Assembly: GCA_017558865.1 (NCBI GenBank)
Contig: JAFYTM010000129.1
Span: 1-42,306 of the forward strand
Reading direction: 5' to 3'
Source: Lachnospiraceae bacterium
Lineage (GTDB): Bacteria; Bacillota; Clostridia; Lachnospirales; Lachnospiraceae
Length of the DNA: 42,306 nucleotides
The notes under the pieces are model-generated. The model did not search any database. It was not told the origin of the DNA and saw nothing but the letters and a program-made list of their open reading frames with translations. Below are positions 6,352 to 14,299 of the stretch, piece after piece (position 1 is the first letter of the stretch; each line of letters begins with the position of its first letter). The position numbers and the translations under genes were made by a program.

Positions 6352-7088
6352 GTTCTTCCACATTTAGAACACATTCTCATACCCTTCACCTGTGACCAGG
6401 GTACTGCCATAACCGTTCGTTTCAATCCCTGACAATCCCTTCTTGTATGATAACTCGTTCCATAATCGGTAATATAAACGACAGTTCCTGACCATGTTCG
6501 ACTGACACAATACTCACAGGAAGCATATTTACCGCCTGACTGATTACGCATTTCATCCAACGCCTCATACGGCAGACTTCTGATGCTCAATCGAAGATAG
6601 GTACAATCACAGCTTTTATGATAGACTGTCCCTTCTGGTGTCATATACACCAAAGTGTCAGACGCATTTGCCTGAAAGCTTTCACCTGTATATCCTGTCC
6701 ATGACCTTACAATCACTCTTTGCGAAGACCAGTTTCTGACCGGGAAAAAATCAACAAAAGGGAGAGTGACCAGTGAAGTATCATAAAGACGTATATAAGG
6801 ATCTTCCTGATCTGTCCGTCCTGTTGTCACTGCCAATACTTCCGCTTTCTCCATCAGCCTCCGATAGTCCCATGCCTTTATAGCCGTAAACGAATATAAA
6901 TAAAGCAGTGCGGTTACCGTACAAAGAAAAAATGGCAGCAAAAAAGACGCTTCCACCGTCAGGCTTCCTTTCTGAAAGATATACAAAGAAACCCTCCTGC
7001 ATGGATTCTGTATATTGGGTATCTGGAGAGATTTTTTCATTTGAGAGCAGAAGGGCATCTTTCTGTACCTTGTTTCCTTTTTACTCAT
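6348..7088 (-). CDS. TadE-like pseudopilin with two cysteine/histidine repeats
   Basis: A 246-residue protein. A class III leader is set deep in the N-terminus: KGSLTVEASFLLPFF, with expected cleavage after Gly41 and Glu46 at +5. The extracellular part carries two copies of a module of the YHxxxC type: VYMTPEGTVYHKSCDCTYL (147-165) with CEYC at 191-194, and VYITDYGTSYHTRRDCQGL (204-222) with CSKC at 240-243. This module is known from the C-termini of some nucleases and surface proteins and looks metal-binding. The start at 7088 has AGGAG eight bases upstream and overlaps the preceding stop by 8 bp. Confidence 0.8.
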   Translation of the reverse strand: MSKKETRYRKMPFCSQMKKSLQIPNIQNPCRRVSLYIFQKGSLTVEASFLLPFFLCTVTALLYLYSFTAIKAWDYRRLMEKAEVLAVTTGRTDQEDPYIRLYDTSLVTLPFVDFFPVRNWSSQRVIVRSWTGYTGESFQANASDTLVYMTPEGTVYHKSCDCTYLRLSIRSLPYEALDEMRNQSGGKYASCEYCVSRTWSGTVVYITDYGTSYHTRRDCQGLKRTVMAVPWSQVKGMRMCSKCGRT

Positions 7089-8514
7089 ATCCCGCACTCC
7101 TTTCCAGATAAATACCATTCATCCAGAGCTGTGCTGTGAGCGCTTCCACACAATGATCCAGGTGTATGTTTTCACATCCTTTTTTACACTGCAATTCACC
7201 TTCAATGATATCCAGTGCACGCATGGCCAGTTCCTGTTCCGACTGCAGCATCAAAAAAATTCTCATACAATCTTCATAATCCATACCCTCCTGCTTTTTT
7301 ACCTGAACATCATATTTCCCAGGATTGCCAATCATAGTTAAAAGTCCTGATAAAGATACCTGCCAGTGATCTTCTGTCTTTATCATAGCCAAGTCATAAC
7401 CGCCCAGAAGCTGACGAATCTCTGCCAGACTTTCGCCATATGCCCAGCCAAGCAGAATCAGATGCTTGACACTTTTTATCAATACTTTATTTCCTGTAAG
7501 CCCTGCAAGCAGATATGCCAGCACTTCTGCTTTATCTTCATAGTCTGGATGGGAAAGTAAAAAAGTATAATTGATTCCTTCTCTCATAAGCAAAAGCTTC
7601 CGAATCACTTTTTCCAGATTTCCACTGTCCGAATTTTCTCCGCTGATAATATACTCCAACTGATAATCCAGATAACCCGTCTCTCTTTCCTGCTCAAGCA
7701 TCTCCTGTGCATGCGTCAGATATTCGCACAGGTAAGAAATAAACCACTGCCGATCCAGCATACCGACTGTTTTTGTACTTCCGCTGCCTATAGATAAGGT
7801 TCGATGAGAAGGTGCCGTATCAAGAAAAACTTCTTTTTTCGATAGGATTCTGTCATAAGGAATTGCCATTGAAAAGGTAAAATTCTCCCATAATCCATCC
7901 CATGTAAACGCTTCTTCTTCCGGTTCCTCTTCCTCCTCCTCTGCTTCATAATTCACTACACTTCCCTTATACCGCTCACAATGTCTTTCATATTTTTCTG
8001 CCTTTTCATCGGCATCCTTTCTCCAGGATTCCAAGGAAAGCCAGTCCTCTGCCAAAGATACTCCCCTCTTCTCCTTCATAATCCGCACAGCCTGCTGATA
8101 GAACGCCATACCATTCCCATCGGTTGCCCGCACCAGATCCGTTACATTCACACCCTCCAACTGCAGTCCATACATTGGCTGTTCCAGACTATTCTTTAAA
8201 TTCATATCTATAAACTTCCACAGATGACTGCACAGCTCATCCTGCTTTTCTATCCCGCTCCGAAATGAAGTGTCCACATAAAACAGATCATAGTCCTCCA
8301 GCAGATGTGGTTCATACTCAGAGAGCAGGGAAAAGATCCCTGCCTCTGCAGCCTGTTCTGCCTGCTGTCGCTGACTTTGTTTCCACACAGACTGCAGGCA
8401 AACCTGATACAATCCCAAAAAGACCAGAAAACTCAATGCCAGCCATACGGTAATCCCTCCGTTTTGCTTTTTATATCTTACTGCTCTGAGATACAATCTT
8501 TTCAAAAATATCAT
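7081..8514 (-). CDS. DUF5702-like pilus-locus protein
   Basis: A 477-residue protein with an N-terminal membrane helix (GGITVWLALSFLVFLGLYQV) followed by a long extracytoplasmic domain with acidic runs (EEEEEEPEEE). The N-terminal ITVWLAL segment, the EAGIFSLLSEY and LLEDYDLFYVD stretches and the location resemble DUF5702 proteins of clostridial Tad loci, which look like TadG-type minor pilins. The start is uncertain: the ATG at 8514 has GAGG six bases upstream and lies inside the Flp pilin gene. Function in pilus assembly is inferred from the neighbours. Confidence 0.75.
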   Translation of the reverse strand: MIFLKRLYLRAVRYKKQNGGITVWLALSFLVFLGLYQVCLQSVWKQSQRQQAEQAAEAGIFSLLSEYEPHLLEDYDLFYVDTSFRSGIEKQDELCSHLWKFIDMNLKNSLEQPMYGLQLEGVNVTDLVRATDGNGMAFYQQAVRIMKEKRGVSLAEDWLSLESWRKDADEKAEKYERHCERYKGSVVNYEAEEEEEEPEEEAFTWDGLWENFTFSMAIPYDRILSKKEVFLDTAPSHRTLSIGSGSTKTVGMLDRQWFISYLCEYLTHAQEMLEQERETGYLDYQLEYIISGENSDSGNLEKVIRKLLLMREGINYTFLLSHPDYEDKAEVLAYLLAGLTGNKVLIKSVKHLILLGWAYGESLAEIRQLLGGYDLAMIKTEDHWQVSLSGLLTMIGNPGKYDVQVKKQEGMDYEDCMRIFLMLQSEQELAMRALDIIEGELQCKKGCENIHLDHCVEALTAQLWMNGIYLERSAGYE

Positions 8515-8641
8515 TAACAACCTCAGTAATCTGATTCTTGAAAATAATGACCAGACCAATCAGAACTACGATAATTAGAATCACTTCCACAACTCCCATT
8601 CCGCTCTGATCATCCCAAAAATTTTTCCAAAACTTTCTCAA
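8471..8641 (-). CDS. flp: Flp-type (Flp1 family) major pilin
   Basis: A 56-residue pilin starting with TTG at 8641 behind GGAGG. Leader: MRKFWKNFWDDQSG, then MGVVE; cleavage expected after Gly14 with Glu19 at +5. A strongly hydrophobic helix follows (VEVILIIVVLIGLVII), then a short amphipathic tail ending SQSSKI. This matches Flp pilins, which polymerise into thin bundle-forming fibres. It lies between tadC (12 bp downstream of that stop) and the DUF5702-like gene, exactly where the structural pilin is expected. Its small size and TTG start make it easy to miss. Confidence 0.88.
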   Translation of the reverse strand: MRKFWKNFWDDQSGMGVVEVILIIVVLIGLVIIFKNQITEVVNDIFEKIVSQSSKI

Positions 8642-8653
8642 AATCTTTCCTCC

Positions 8654-9856
8654 TTACATCTGAAACGATACAACAGCCGGATACATGACCATGATCAACA
8701 CAGTCAAAAGCATTAAAAACATCGGAAGAAGCAATTTACTTTCACATTCTTCCCCCAGTTTTTTTGCCAGTGCTTTCCGATCCTGAAACGCTTCTTTAGA
8801 CTCCTCCTGCAGCATGAATGCCAATCCTTTCGTTCCTTTTCTTAGATTCTGACTTAAAAGCGTCCCCAACTTTAGATAACATGGTATCCTGCATCTTGTA
8901 CCAAATCTTTCATATGCCAATGCTTCTGGAATTCCACTTTGCATCTCATACAATGTTGTACGCATTTCTTCATATGCCGGTCTGCATTTGGTATTCTGTC
9001 TTTTTGTTTTCTGATAATTTTCCAGAATACGCTCCCATGCCTTTCTGGTACTGATTCCAGCTCCCATATACAGACTTAATCGGCTGACAATCTCTGCATA
9101 ATCCAGTTCCATCCCGCGTTCCCATCGTTTTCTTTCTTTTTCCTCATCCTGACGATTTCCTATGGCAACCGCACACAATGTCAATACCGTAAGTCCTGCA
9201 AGCCAGATCCATCTTCGCTCCTGCTCTCCATGCCATGAGATCACTTCTCCATTTACTGATGTCGGAAGAACAATCTGAGAATTATCTGACTCTGCCTGAT
9301 GCATCCGTATATCATATTCCAAAAGCTGCAGCTTCTGTTCCACACTAAAATTCTCAAGAGGACACACCTTCAGTTCCCTCTCCCATGTAACTGTTTGATT
9401 TTCCATCGACAATACTGCCTGTATATTTACAGATTCCGTATTCTCCAGAGTTTCATTACGGACAGTTCCATCCGGTTCTATCAACTCCCAGGAATCCAGA
9501 TACCACTGAATATCGACCTGTGTATTCGGGTAAACCGACGGCATAGACACATTCGTAAGAATATGCGAAAGATCTGTATTATTCATTAAAAACAATTCTT
9601 CCAATCCTTCAGATGCCAAACTCAACAATTCCTGAACCTCTTCCTCTCGATAAGGCATTGCTTGCAACATTACAGTAAAAGGATATCTCCTGCCTCCCAG
9701 TTCCAACTGCAGCGACTTTTCCACAGAATCCGTTCCTCTTTCTGGTCTTTCGAGAATTCGTATTTCTTCTCCTGAATTCTGATCTAAAATCATACAGCCA
9801 ATACTCAAACCGCTTCCTATGAAAGCAATTAAACACAGCTTCTTCCTATAATTCAA
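8654..9856 (-). CDS. tadC: TadC-like inner-membrane platform protein
   Basis: About 400 residues. The C-terminal half is a T2SSF (GspF) domain: a cytoplasmic helical bundle with LSLYMGAGISTRKAWERI and a final pair of membrane helices. The N-terminal half is an extra extracytoplasmic domain between two membrane helices (after IAFIGSGLSIGCMIL and before WIWLAGLTVLTLCAVAIG) that classical TadC lacks. The start is probably TTG at 9856 (SLNYRKK), overlapping tadB by 11 bp; the ATG at 9895 has no ribosome site. It pairs with TadB as the platform on which the ATPase acts. Confidence 0.83.
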   Translation of the reverse strand: MNYRKKLCLIAFIGSGLSIGCMILDQNSGEEIRILERPERGTDSVEKSLQLELGGRRYPFTVMLQAMPYREEEVQELLSLASEGLEELFLMNNTDLSHILTNVSMPSVYPNTQVDIQWYLDSWELIEPDGTVRNETLENTESVNIQAVLSMENQTVTWERELKVCPLENFSVEQKLQLLEYDIRMHQAESDNSQIVLPTSVNGEVISWHGEQERRWIWLAGLTVLTLCAVAIGNRQDEEKERKRWERGMELDYAEIVSRLSLYMGAGISTRKAWERILENYQKTKRQNTKCRPAYEEMRTTLYEMQSGIPEALAYERFGTRCRIPCYLKLGTLLSQNLRKGTKGLAFMLQEESKEAFQDRKALAKKLGEECESKLLLPMFLMLLTVLIMVMYPAVVSFQM

Positions 9857-10592
9857 ACTGCACCATCCTCTTTCCCAGCAAATAGGCACTGACATAGATT
9901 GCCAGACAGATACTCATCATCAGTACTCCCGCTGCATTATGATAAAGTTCTTCAAGAAACTCTCCAGAGCATATCCTGATATACAAAATGACTCCTGCCG
10001 GCATAACCGTCATAATCTTCTGCTCATAGACCTTTGCCGCAAGCATCGTCGTAATCTCACGTTTCGTATCCATAACTTCCGCCATCTGAGAAGCGGTATT
10101 ACGAATTACCATGTTCAGACTTCCGCCGCTTTCCCTCGCAGTTCGAAATACCTCTGTAAAACTCACGACTTCCTCCAACGGATATTTTTCTGCCAATTCA
10201 TCAAACAAAATCTCCGGTCTTTGATTATTCCCTGCTTTTGTAATCATTTCCCGTAATTCCTCCAGCATGATTCCTCCTTTCGGAAACATCATCAGAAGTT
10301 CTTTATAAGATTGCCCCAATGCATTTTCCACGGAATAACCCGCCGACAGAGAAGATGCCAATAAAAGAATCCACTCTCTGAACATTTTCTGAAATTGTTC
10401 AATTTCTTTTCTTTTTCGATCTGACACACATTCTTTGTGCCAAAACCAAATCATAGGGGATAAAATAAGAACGGCATACCCAGAATCATAGAATAGCCAT
10501 GCCAGAATCAGAACAAGAAAAACGCCCTGCAGACCATCTGTAATCTTAAACTTGAATTTCTGCCAGAATTCCGGCACGCTGAAATTTTTCAA
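9846..10592 (-). CDS. tadB: TadB-like inner-membrane platform protein
   Basis: A 248-residue T2SSF-domain protein: two N-terminal membrane helices (GVFLVLILAWLFY and the next), a cytoplasmic helical domain with ASSLSAGYSVENAL and FRTARESGGSLNMVI, and C-terminal helices. SAGYSVENA and ESGG are typical of TadB. It starts with TTG at 10592, inside the end of the ATPase gene (47-bp overlap), which gives the normal N-terminal length; no better start is available. It acts with TadC and the ATPase in pilus extrusion. Confidence 0.87.
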   Translation of the reverse strand: MKNFSVPEFWQKFKFKITDGLQGVFLVLILAWLFYDSGYAVLILSPMIWFWHKECVSDRKRKEIEQFQKMFREWILLLASSLSAGYSVENALGQSYKELLMMFPKGGIMLEELREMITKAGNNQRPEILFDELAEKYPLEEVVSFTEVFRTARESGGSLNMVIRNTASQMAEVMDTKREITTMLAAKVYEQKIMTVMPAGVILYIRICSGEFLEELYHNAAGVLMMSICLAIYVSAYLLGKRMVQFEL

Positions 10593-11790
10593 TCTGCTTC
10601 ATTACGCCTACTTTCTCCTGTATCCCGCAGATTCTGCCGGATACTTCACCGGTTTCCCGGAAGAGAAACAGAGGATTCAACGCCACCTGCTCCCCCTCCA
10701 TACCGGTCACTTCTGTAATCTCAAGAAGTCTGCGGCTTCTGTCCCGCAGTCTTCCCAGATAAATGATCAAATCAATGCCGGAAGCCATCTGCTTTCGAAT
10801 GGCTTCCAATGGCATCTCAAGGTTACTCATAAGGGACATTGTTTCAAAACGACTGATCGTGTCACGCGTACTGTTTGCATGACAGGTACTGATGCTTCCA
10901 TCATGTCCGGTATTCAGACATGTCAAAAGTTCAAAAGCCTCGGCGCCCCTCACCTCTCCCACAATAATCCGGGACGGTCTCATCCGCAGTGATGCCCGAA
11001 TCAGATCCCTGATGGTAATTTCCCGACAGTCCTCCATTCCAGAAGCCCGGGTTTCCAGACGTACCAGATTCTCTACATTCTGAATCTGCAGTTCTGCGGT
11101 GTCTTCAATCACCACTACCCGTTCATCTTTTGGAATATATTCCGAAAGTGCATTTAAAAAGGTGGTCTTACCGGAGCCGGTTCCTCCTGCAACCAGAATG
11201 GAATAGCCTGCCTGTACTGCACGTTTGAGAAAAACTGCCTCTTCCTTTGACAAGCTGTCCAGCTCCAGAAGCTTCTGCATCGTAATCGGTGTTTCGGGGA
11301 ATCTTCGTATTGTAAGAATCGGACCATCCACTGCAATCGGAGGCAAGACTACATGCAGCCTGTCACCGCCAGGCAGTCTGGCATCCACGATTGGCTGGGA
11401 TTCGTTTACAATTCGATTACATGCACTTACCATCTGCTGGACGATATCCAGTATTCTTTCCTGAGAATAAAAATTTTTATCCCAGCGTCTGAGTTTTCCT
11501 TCCTTCTCCAGAAAGATCCCGTTCATTCCATTGACCATAATCTCTGTCACTCCTGGCTCCTCCAAAAGTTCCTGAAGTACATCCATCTTCCGAAGTGCAT
11601 AAAACAATGCTTTCTTCAAGGAACACTTTTCATCCAGAGAAAGATATTTTTCTTTTCCATAAGAAAGTACGATATCATCGATCAATTCCTGCATCTCTTC
11701 ATCAGGAACCTCCCGGCTTAAATCCACCCTGTCAAGTACCTGTCTTTTCAGCTCCGCAAACTGCTCCGGAGCATATGAAACATGTCCCAT
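10546..11790 (-). CDS. cpaF: Tad pilus assembly ATPase (CpaF/TadA family)
   Basis: A 414-residue secretion ATPase of the VirB11/CpaF type that powers Flp pilus extension, and possibly retraction. An N-terminal domain (VTEIMVNGMNGIFLE) is followed by the RecA-like core: Walker A GGTGSGKT (202-209), the Asp box VVVIEDTAEL (about 226-235), Walker B RIIVGEVRG (274-282) and the His box GHDGSISTCHANS (295-307). All nucleotide-binding residues are present. The ATG at 11790 follows AGGAGG. The symbol cpaF avoids confusion with the tRNA deaminase tadA in this window. Confidence 0.96.
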   Translation of the reverse strand: MGHVSYAPEQFAELKRQVLDRVDLSREVPDEEMQELIDDIVLSYGKEKYLSLDEKCSLKKALFYALRKMDVLQELLEEPGVTEIMVNGMNGIFLEKEGKLRRWDKNFYSQERILDIVQQMVSACNRIVNESQPIVDARLPGGDRLHVVLPPIAVDGPILTIRRFPETPITMQKLLELDSLSKEEAVFLKRAVQAGYSILVAGGTGSGKTTFLNALSEYIPKDERVVVIEDTAELQIQNVENLVRLETRASGMEDCREITIRDLIRASLRMRPSRIIVGEVRGAEAFELLTCLNTGHDGSISTCHANSTRDTISRFETMSLMSNLEMPLEAIRKQMASGIDLIIYLGRLRDRSRRLLEITEVTGMEGEQVALNPLFLFRETGEVSGRICGIQEKVGVMKQIEKFQRAGILAEIQV

Positions 11791-11798
11791 GTTTCCTC

Positions 11799-12797
11799 CT
11801 ATTCCCGCAGAAGCTTCCGGACAAATTGTCCGATCTCCTGCTGCGGCAGCATAAACAATCCGTCTTCACTGTCAAGTTCTGTTTCTGATCTTGGCAGTTC
11901 CAGCTTCTGCAGCTTTTCCAATACATCCATTCCGTCTAAAATCTGTAAATGACGCTCCCACTGGCTGATTTTGGACTGAGAGATTATATCACGACAGACA
12001 GGCACATAGATTCCATCGCATTGACGCAGGATTTCCAACTCATGACCTGTTATTCCTCCCAAATCCAGGATAACCGTATCATACGTCGTCTGTGTACGAA
12101 TGAGATGAATCAGCTTTCGCCATTCTTCTACTGTAATCTGTCGAAAATCAATATAAGAATCACAGGGAGGAACATAATCCATGCGATCCAGCTTCTGAAC
12201 CACACTGTTCAGACGATACAAAAAGGGCTTTTTACTTTCTCTCAGATAATAGATCAAGTCAGATAAACACCAATGATTTCCTCCAAGAATTCCGGAAAGT
12301 CCCGAACATTCTTCAAGGTTGAGATATAAAACATTCTGTTCCTCTGCCAAAATCTGCCCCAGGGCAAGGGCAAACGTATTCTTGTCCACAATCGTCACCG
12401 GTGAAAAGACTCCTATTACATGGTTCTCCCTCTGCACTCCAGTTACATATTCCTCTTCCATATCCTGTTCGGTATAGAAATACAGAATCTCCCGGAGAAT
12501 GTTTTCTACAGACTGATATTTATATACAGCAGAATACATACTCAGCTCCGCCGGAAGACTTCCCTCTGACAGAAAGATCACGCATTCCTGGCGTATCCAG
12601 TCTTTGCATACCAGATACCACTCTGCTGTTATCAGCAATATTTCGATCTCTTTTTGGGCAAATGCCTTCGCAAGCGTCTCCTTTTCTGTACAGGTTCTTA
12701 CCTGAAATAAATGGCTTTTTTTCAGATTGACATACTCCTGAAAGGCCTCCGCATAGGACACCTCTGTATCTGCAATCCATATTTTTGTGCTTTTCAA
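11799..12797 (-). CDS. tadZ: TadZ/CpaE-like pilus localisation protein with altered P-loop
   Basis: A 332-residue MinD/ParA-superfamily protein that in other Tad systems positions the pilus machine at the cell pole. An N-terminal receiver-like region precedes a region with VIGVFSPVTIVDKNTFALALG (about 127-147), which sits where the deviant Walker A should be but reads TIVDKNTF instead of a GKT/GKS loop. The later strand TVILDLGGI (about 241-249) is typical. I start at TTG 12797, five bases after GGAGG. First gene of the operon, 8 bp before the ATPase. Confidence 0.82.
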   Translation of the reverse strand: MKSTKIWIADTEVSYAEAFQEYVNLKKSHLFQVRTCTEKETLAKAFAQKEIEILLITAEWYLVCKDWIRQECVIFLSEGSLPAELSMYSAVYKYQSVENILREILYFYTEQDMEEEYVTGVQRENHVIGVFSPVTIVDKNTFALALGQILAEEQNVLYLNLEECSGLSGILGGNHWCLSDLIYYLRESKKPFLYRLNSVVQKLDRMDYVPPCDSYIDFRQITVEEWRKLIHLIRTQTTYDTVILDLGGITGHELEILRQCDGIYVPVCRDIISQSKISQWERHLQILDGMDVLEKLQKLELPRSETELDSEDGLFMLPQQEIGQFVRKLLRE

Positions 12798-12896
12798 AAT
12801 AACCTCCAGCAACACAAAATCCGGTTTATTTATGCTGCAATTTTTTCATGGAATTTGGCTCAGAAATCATTACGAGCCGTCGGCGAATGCCTTTTA

Positions 12897-12910
12897 GATA
12901 AACGTTTATC
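12897..12910. promoter_or_regulatory. 14-bp perfect palindrome at the start of the Tad transcript
   Basis: GATAAACGTTTATC is an exact inverted repeat located just downstream of the expected transcription start (about 12912) of the pilus operon. A dimeric repressor bound here would block the promoter. The remaining 100-base leader also holds a GGCTC/GAGCC hairpin with no T-run. Confidence 0.5.
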
Positions 12911-12918
12911 ATGTACAC

Positions 12919-12947
12919 ATTATAATTTATACAACTTAGAGTGTAAA
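12919..12947 (-). promoter_or_regulatory. Promoter of the Tad pilus operon
   Basis: Minus strand TTTACA (12942-12947), 17-base spacer, perfect TATAAT (12919-12924). The transcript would have a leader of about 115 bases before tadZ. Confidence 0.75.
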
Positions 12948-12983
12948 TAGAGTTTACAATTTGTTCATATTTTTCGGAATTTC

Positions 12984-13256
12984 TCACAAAAGAGGAAATG
13001 CCGCAATTGCATAAAGCAGAGAAACCCCGCCAAAACCAAGGGTTCCAGATGTCAAAAGACTAAGAAGATTCAGCCCTACCCTGCAGGAAATCCCGTTGCT
13101 TTCCAGCAGAATATTGATACCAAAGATAGCGATTCCACCCATCACTGCACGAATACAAAAATTCAAAATAAATTCCAGTTTATTTTTTACCATTACCATA
13201 AACAGTACCAGCACGCAGGCTCCTGCTATCACTAAAATGCCCATGGATTTTTCCAT
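12984..13256 (-). CDS. bofA: BofA family protein (pro-sigma-K processing inhibitor family)
   Basis: A 90-residue membrane protein with two or three hydrophobic segments (MGILVIAGACVLVLFMVMV, AVMGGIAIFGINILL and GVSLLYAIAAFPLL). In Bacillus, BofA holds the SpoIVFB protease inactive in the mother cell until sigma-K is needed. The NILLESNGI...VGLNLLSLLTSGTLGFGGVSLLYAI segment fits the family. The ATG at 13256 follows GAAGGTGA. A longer open frame upstream has no coding character. Its promoter at 13279-13305 looks like a sporulation sigma-E site. Confidence 0.85.
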   Translation of the reverse strand: MEKSMGILVIAGACVLVLFMVMVKNKLEFILNFCIRAVMGGIAIFGINILLESNGISCRVGLNLLSLLTSGTLGFGGVSLLYAIAAFPLL

Positions 13257-13278
13257 TTTTTCACCTTCTCTCTGCTTC

Positions 13279-13305
13279 ACTATATGAAAATCTCTGAAAA
13301 ATATT
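13279..13305 (-). promoter_or_regulatory. Possible sigma-E-type promoter of bofA
   Basis: Minus strand AATATT (13300-13305), 13-base spacer, CATATAGT (13279-13286), about 22 bases before the bofA start. It resembles the sigma-E pattern (ATATT, 13-15 bases, CATACAAT) more than the sigma-A pattern. Weak evidence on its own; the sporulation role of BofA supports it. Confidence 0.4.
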
Positions 13306-13376
13306 CCCGTTTTCGTATAAATTTTCCTGTATAAGACTATACTGATAATAACTCTATTCCCAAAACAGGAAGGAAA

Positions 13377-13601
13377 ATGCCGATGAAACGCAGAACTACC
13401 AACCAGGAAACGGATCTTCGCAGACAACAGCTTCTGGATGATCTTCGAAAAACAAAATATGCACTGGACTGTGCCTATTCCAACTTTGAAAATGTTGTCG
13501 ATCCGGATCTCATCGACTGTTCGATCTACGAACTGAAGGCCGTTCAGATGCGTTATCGTTTTCTTCTGAAACAGGCGGAACTTCTGGATTCCGCAACATG
13601 A
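13377..13601 (+). CDS. yaaL: YaaL family protein (DUF2508)
   Basis: A 74-residue, mostly helical cytoplasmic protein: LLDDLRKTKYALDCAYSNFE, then VDPDLIDCSIYELKAVQMRY and FLLKQAE. These match the DUF2508/YaaL family, whose function is unknown. In Bacillus, yaaL sits between recR and bofA on one strand; here it is divergent from bofA and recR is absent. Two starts are possible, ATG 13377 (close to GGAAGG) or ATG 13383 (better spacing). It ends 3 bp before a two-way terminator. Confidence 0.85.
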   Translation: MPMKRRTTNQETDLRRQQLLDDLRKTKYALDCAYSNFENVVDPDLIDCSIYELKAVQMRYRFLLKQAELLDSAT

Positions 13602-13603
13602 CA

Positions 13604-13631
13604 AAAGGCAGCCGCACCCGCGACTGCCTTT
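13604..13631. terminator. Two-way terminator between yaaL and ktrA
   Basis: AAAGGCAG (13604-13611) pairs with CTGCCTTT (13624-13631), 8 bp with a GC-rich 12-base loop, T-rich on the plus strand and A-flanked on the other side. It separates the convergent yaaL and ktrA genes. Confidence 0.7.
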
Positions 13632-13635
13632 ATCT

Positions 13636-14286
13636 TTACAGCTTCTTTAAAAAAATCTCCATATCAGCATCACTGCCAAGCACCAGCAGATGTTCTTCTT
13701 CACAGAACACATAATCTGCTCCCGGCAGGACCATAGTATCCTGTCCATTCTTCACACCCAGAATACTGATTCCATACTTTGCACGTACGTTTACATCTCG
13801 AATAGTTCTGCCGATCCACTCCTTATAAGGCGGAATCTCATAGATTCCAAAGTTACCCGGCAGATCCAGAAAATCAAACACATGATTCGCACTGCATTTT
13901 TTCGCAACCTTTTCCGCAATATCGCGCTCCGGATAAACCACCTCATCCGCACCGTTACGAAGCAGAAATTTCGCCTGTACATCTGTACTGGCACGACTCA
14001 CTACCCATTTTGCTCCCATCTCTTTTAACAGACTGGTAATCTCCAGACTGCTCTGAAAATTCCTGCCCATGCAAACAAAACAGGTATCAAAATTCCTGAC
14101 CCCTAATGCTTTGAGTACTTCCGGCTTTGTACAATCTCCAATCTTTGCACTTGTCACCAGTGACATACAGGATTCCAGTCTTTCCTCCACATCATCTACA
14201 ATCATAATCTCATTGCCAAGCTTTGAAAGCTCCCGACACAGATATTGTCCAAAACGTCCCATTCCAATAACCAAAAATGATTTCAT
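13636..14286 (-). CDS. ktrA: KtrA-type K+ channel regulatory subunit (RCK)
   Basis: A 216-residue cytoplasmic gating ring subunit for KtrB. The RCK_N domain has the Rossmann loop GMGRFG (8-13), the acidic end of strand 2 (MIVDD) and GDCTKPEVL; the RCK_C domain follows from about residue 140 (WIGRTIRDVNVRAKYGISILG). RCK_N binds ATP/ADP or NAD(H) and RCK_C can bind c-di-AMP in Gram-positives. It lies 13 bp downstream of ktrB and is surely co-transcribed. Confidence 0.93.
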   Translation of the reverse strand: MKSFLVIGMGRFGQYLCRELSKLGNEIMIVDDVEERLESCMSLVTSAKIGDCTKPEVLKALGVRNFDTCFVCMGRNFQSSLEITSLLKEMGAKWVVSRASTDVQAKFLLRNGADEVVYPERDIAEKVAKKCSANHVFDFLDLPGNFGIYEIPPYKEWIGRTIRDVNVRAKYGISILGVKNGQDTMVLPGADYVFCEEEHLLVLGSDADMEIFLKKL

Positions 14287-14299
14287 CTTTTATTCCCCT

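Noticed and set aside
5984-6361. 259-codon version of the TadE-like gene
   Set aside because: The extra N-terminal part is the other frame of the prepilin peptidase, which has the two catalytic aspartates; the class III leader starts at 5983.
12800-12912. Cyclic-di-GMP riboswitch in the pilus operon leader
   Set aside because: Such switches often control pili, but the conserved core of the c-di-GMP-I fold is not present; only a short GGCTC/GAGCC hairpin is visible.
12984-13604. 206-codon version of bofA
   Set aside because: The upstream part covers the promoter region and the antisense of yaaL; the BofA-like protein begins at 13256 behind a ribosome site.
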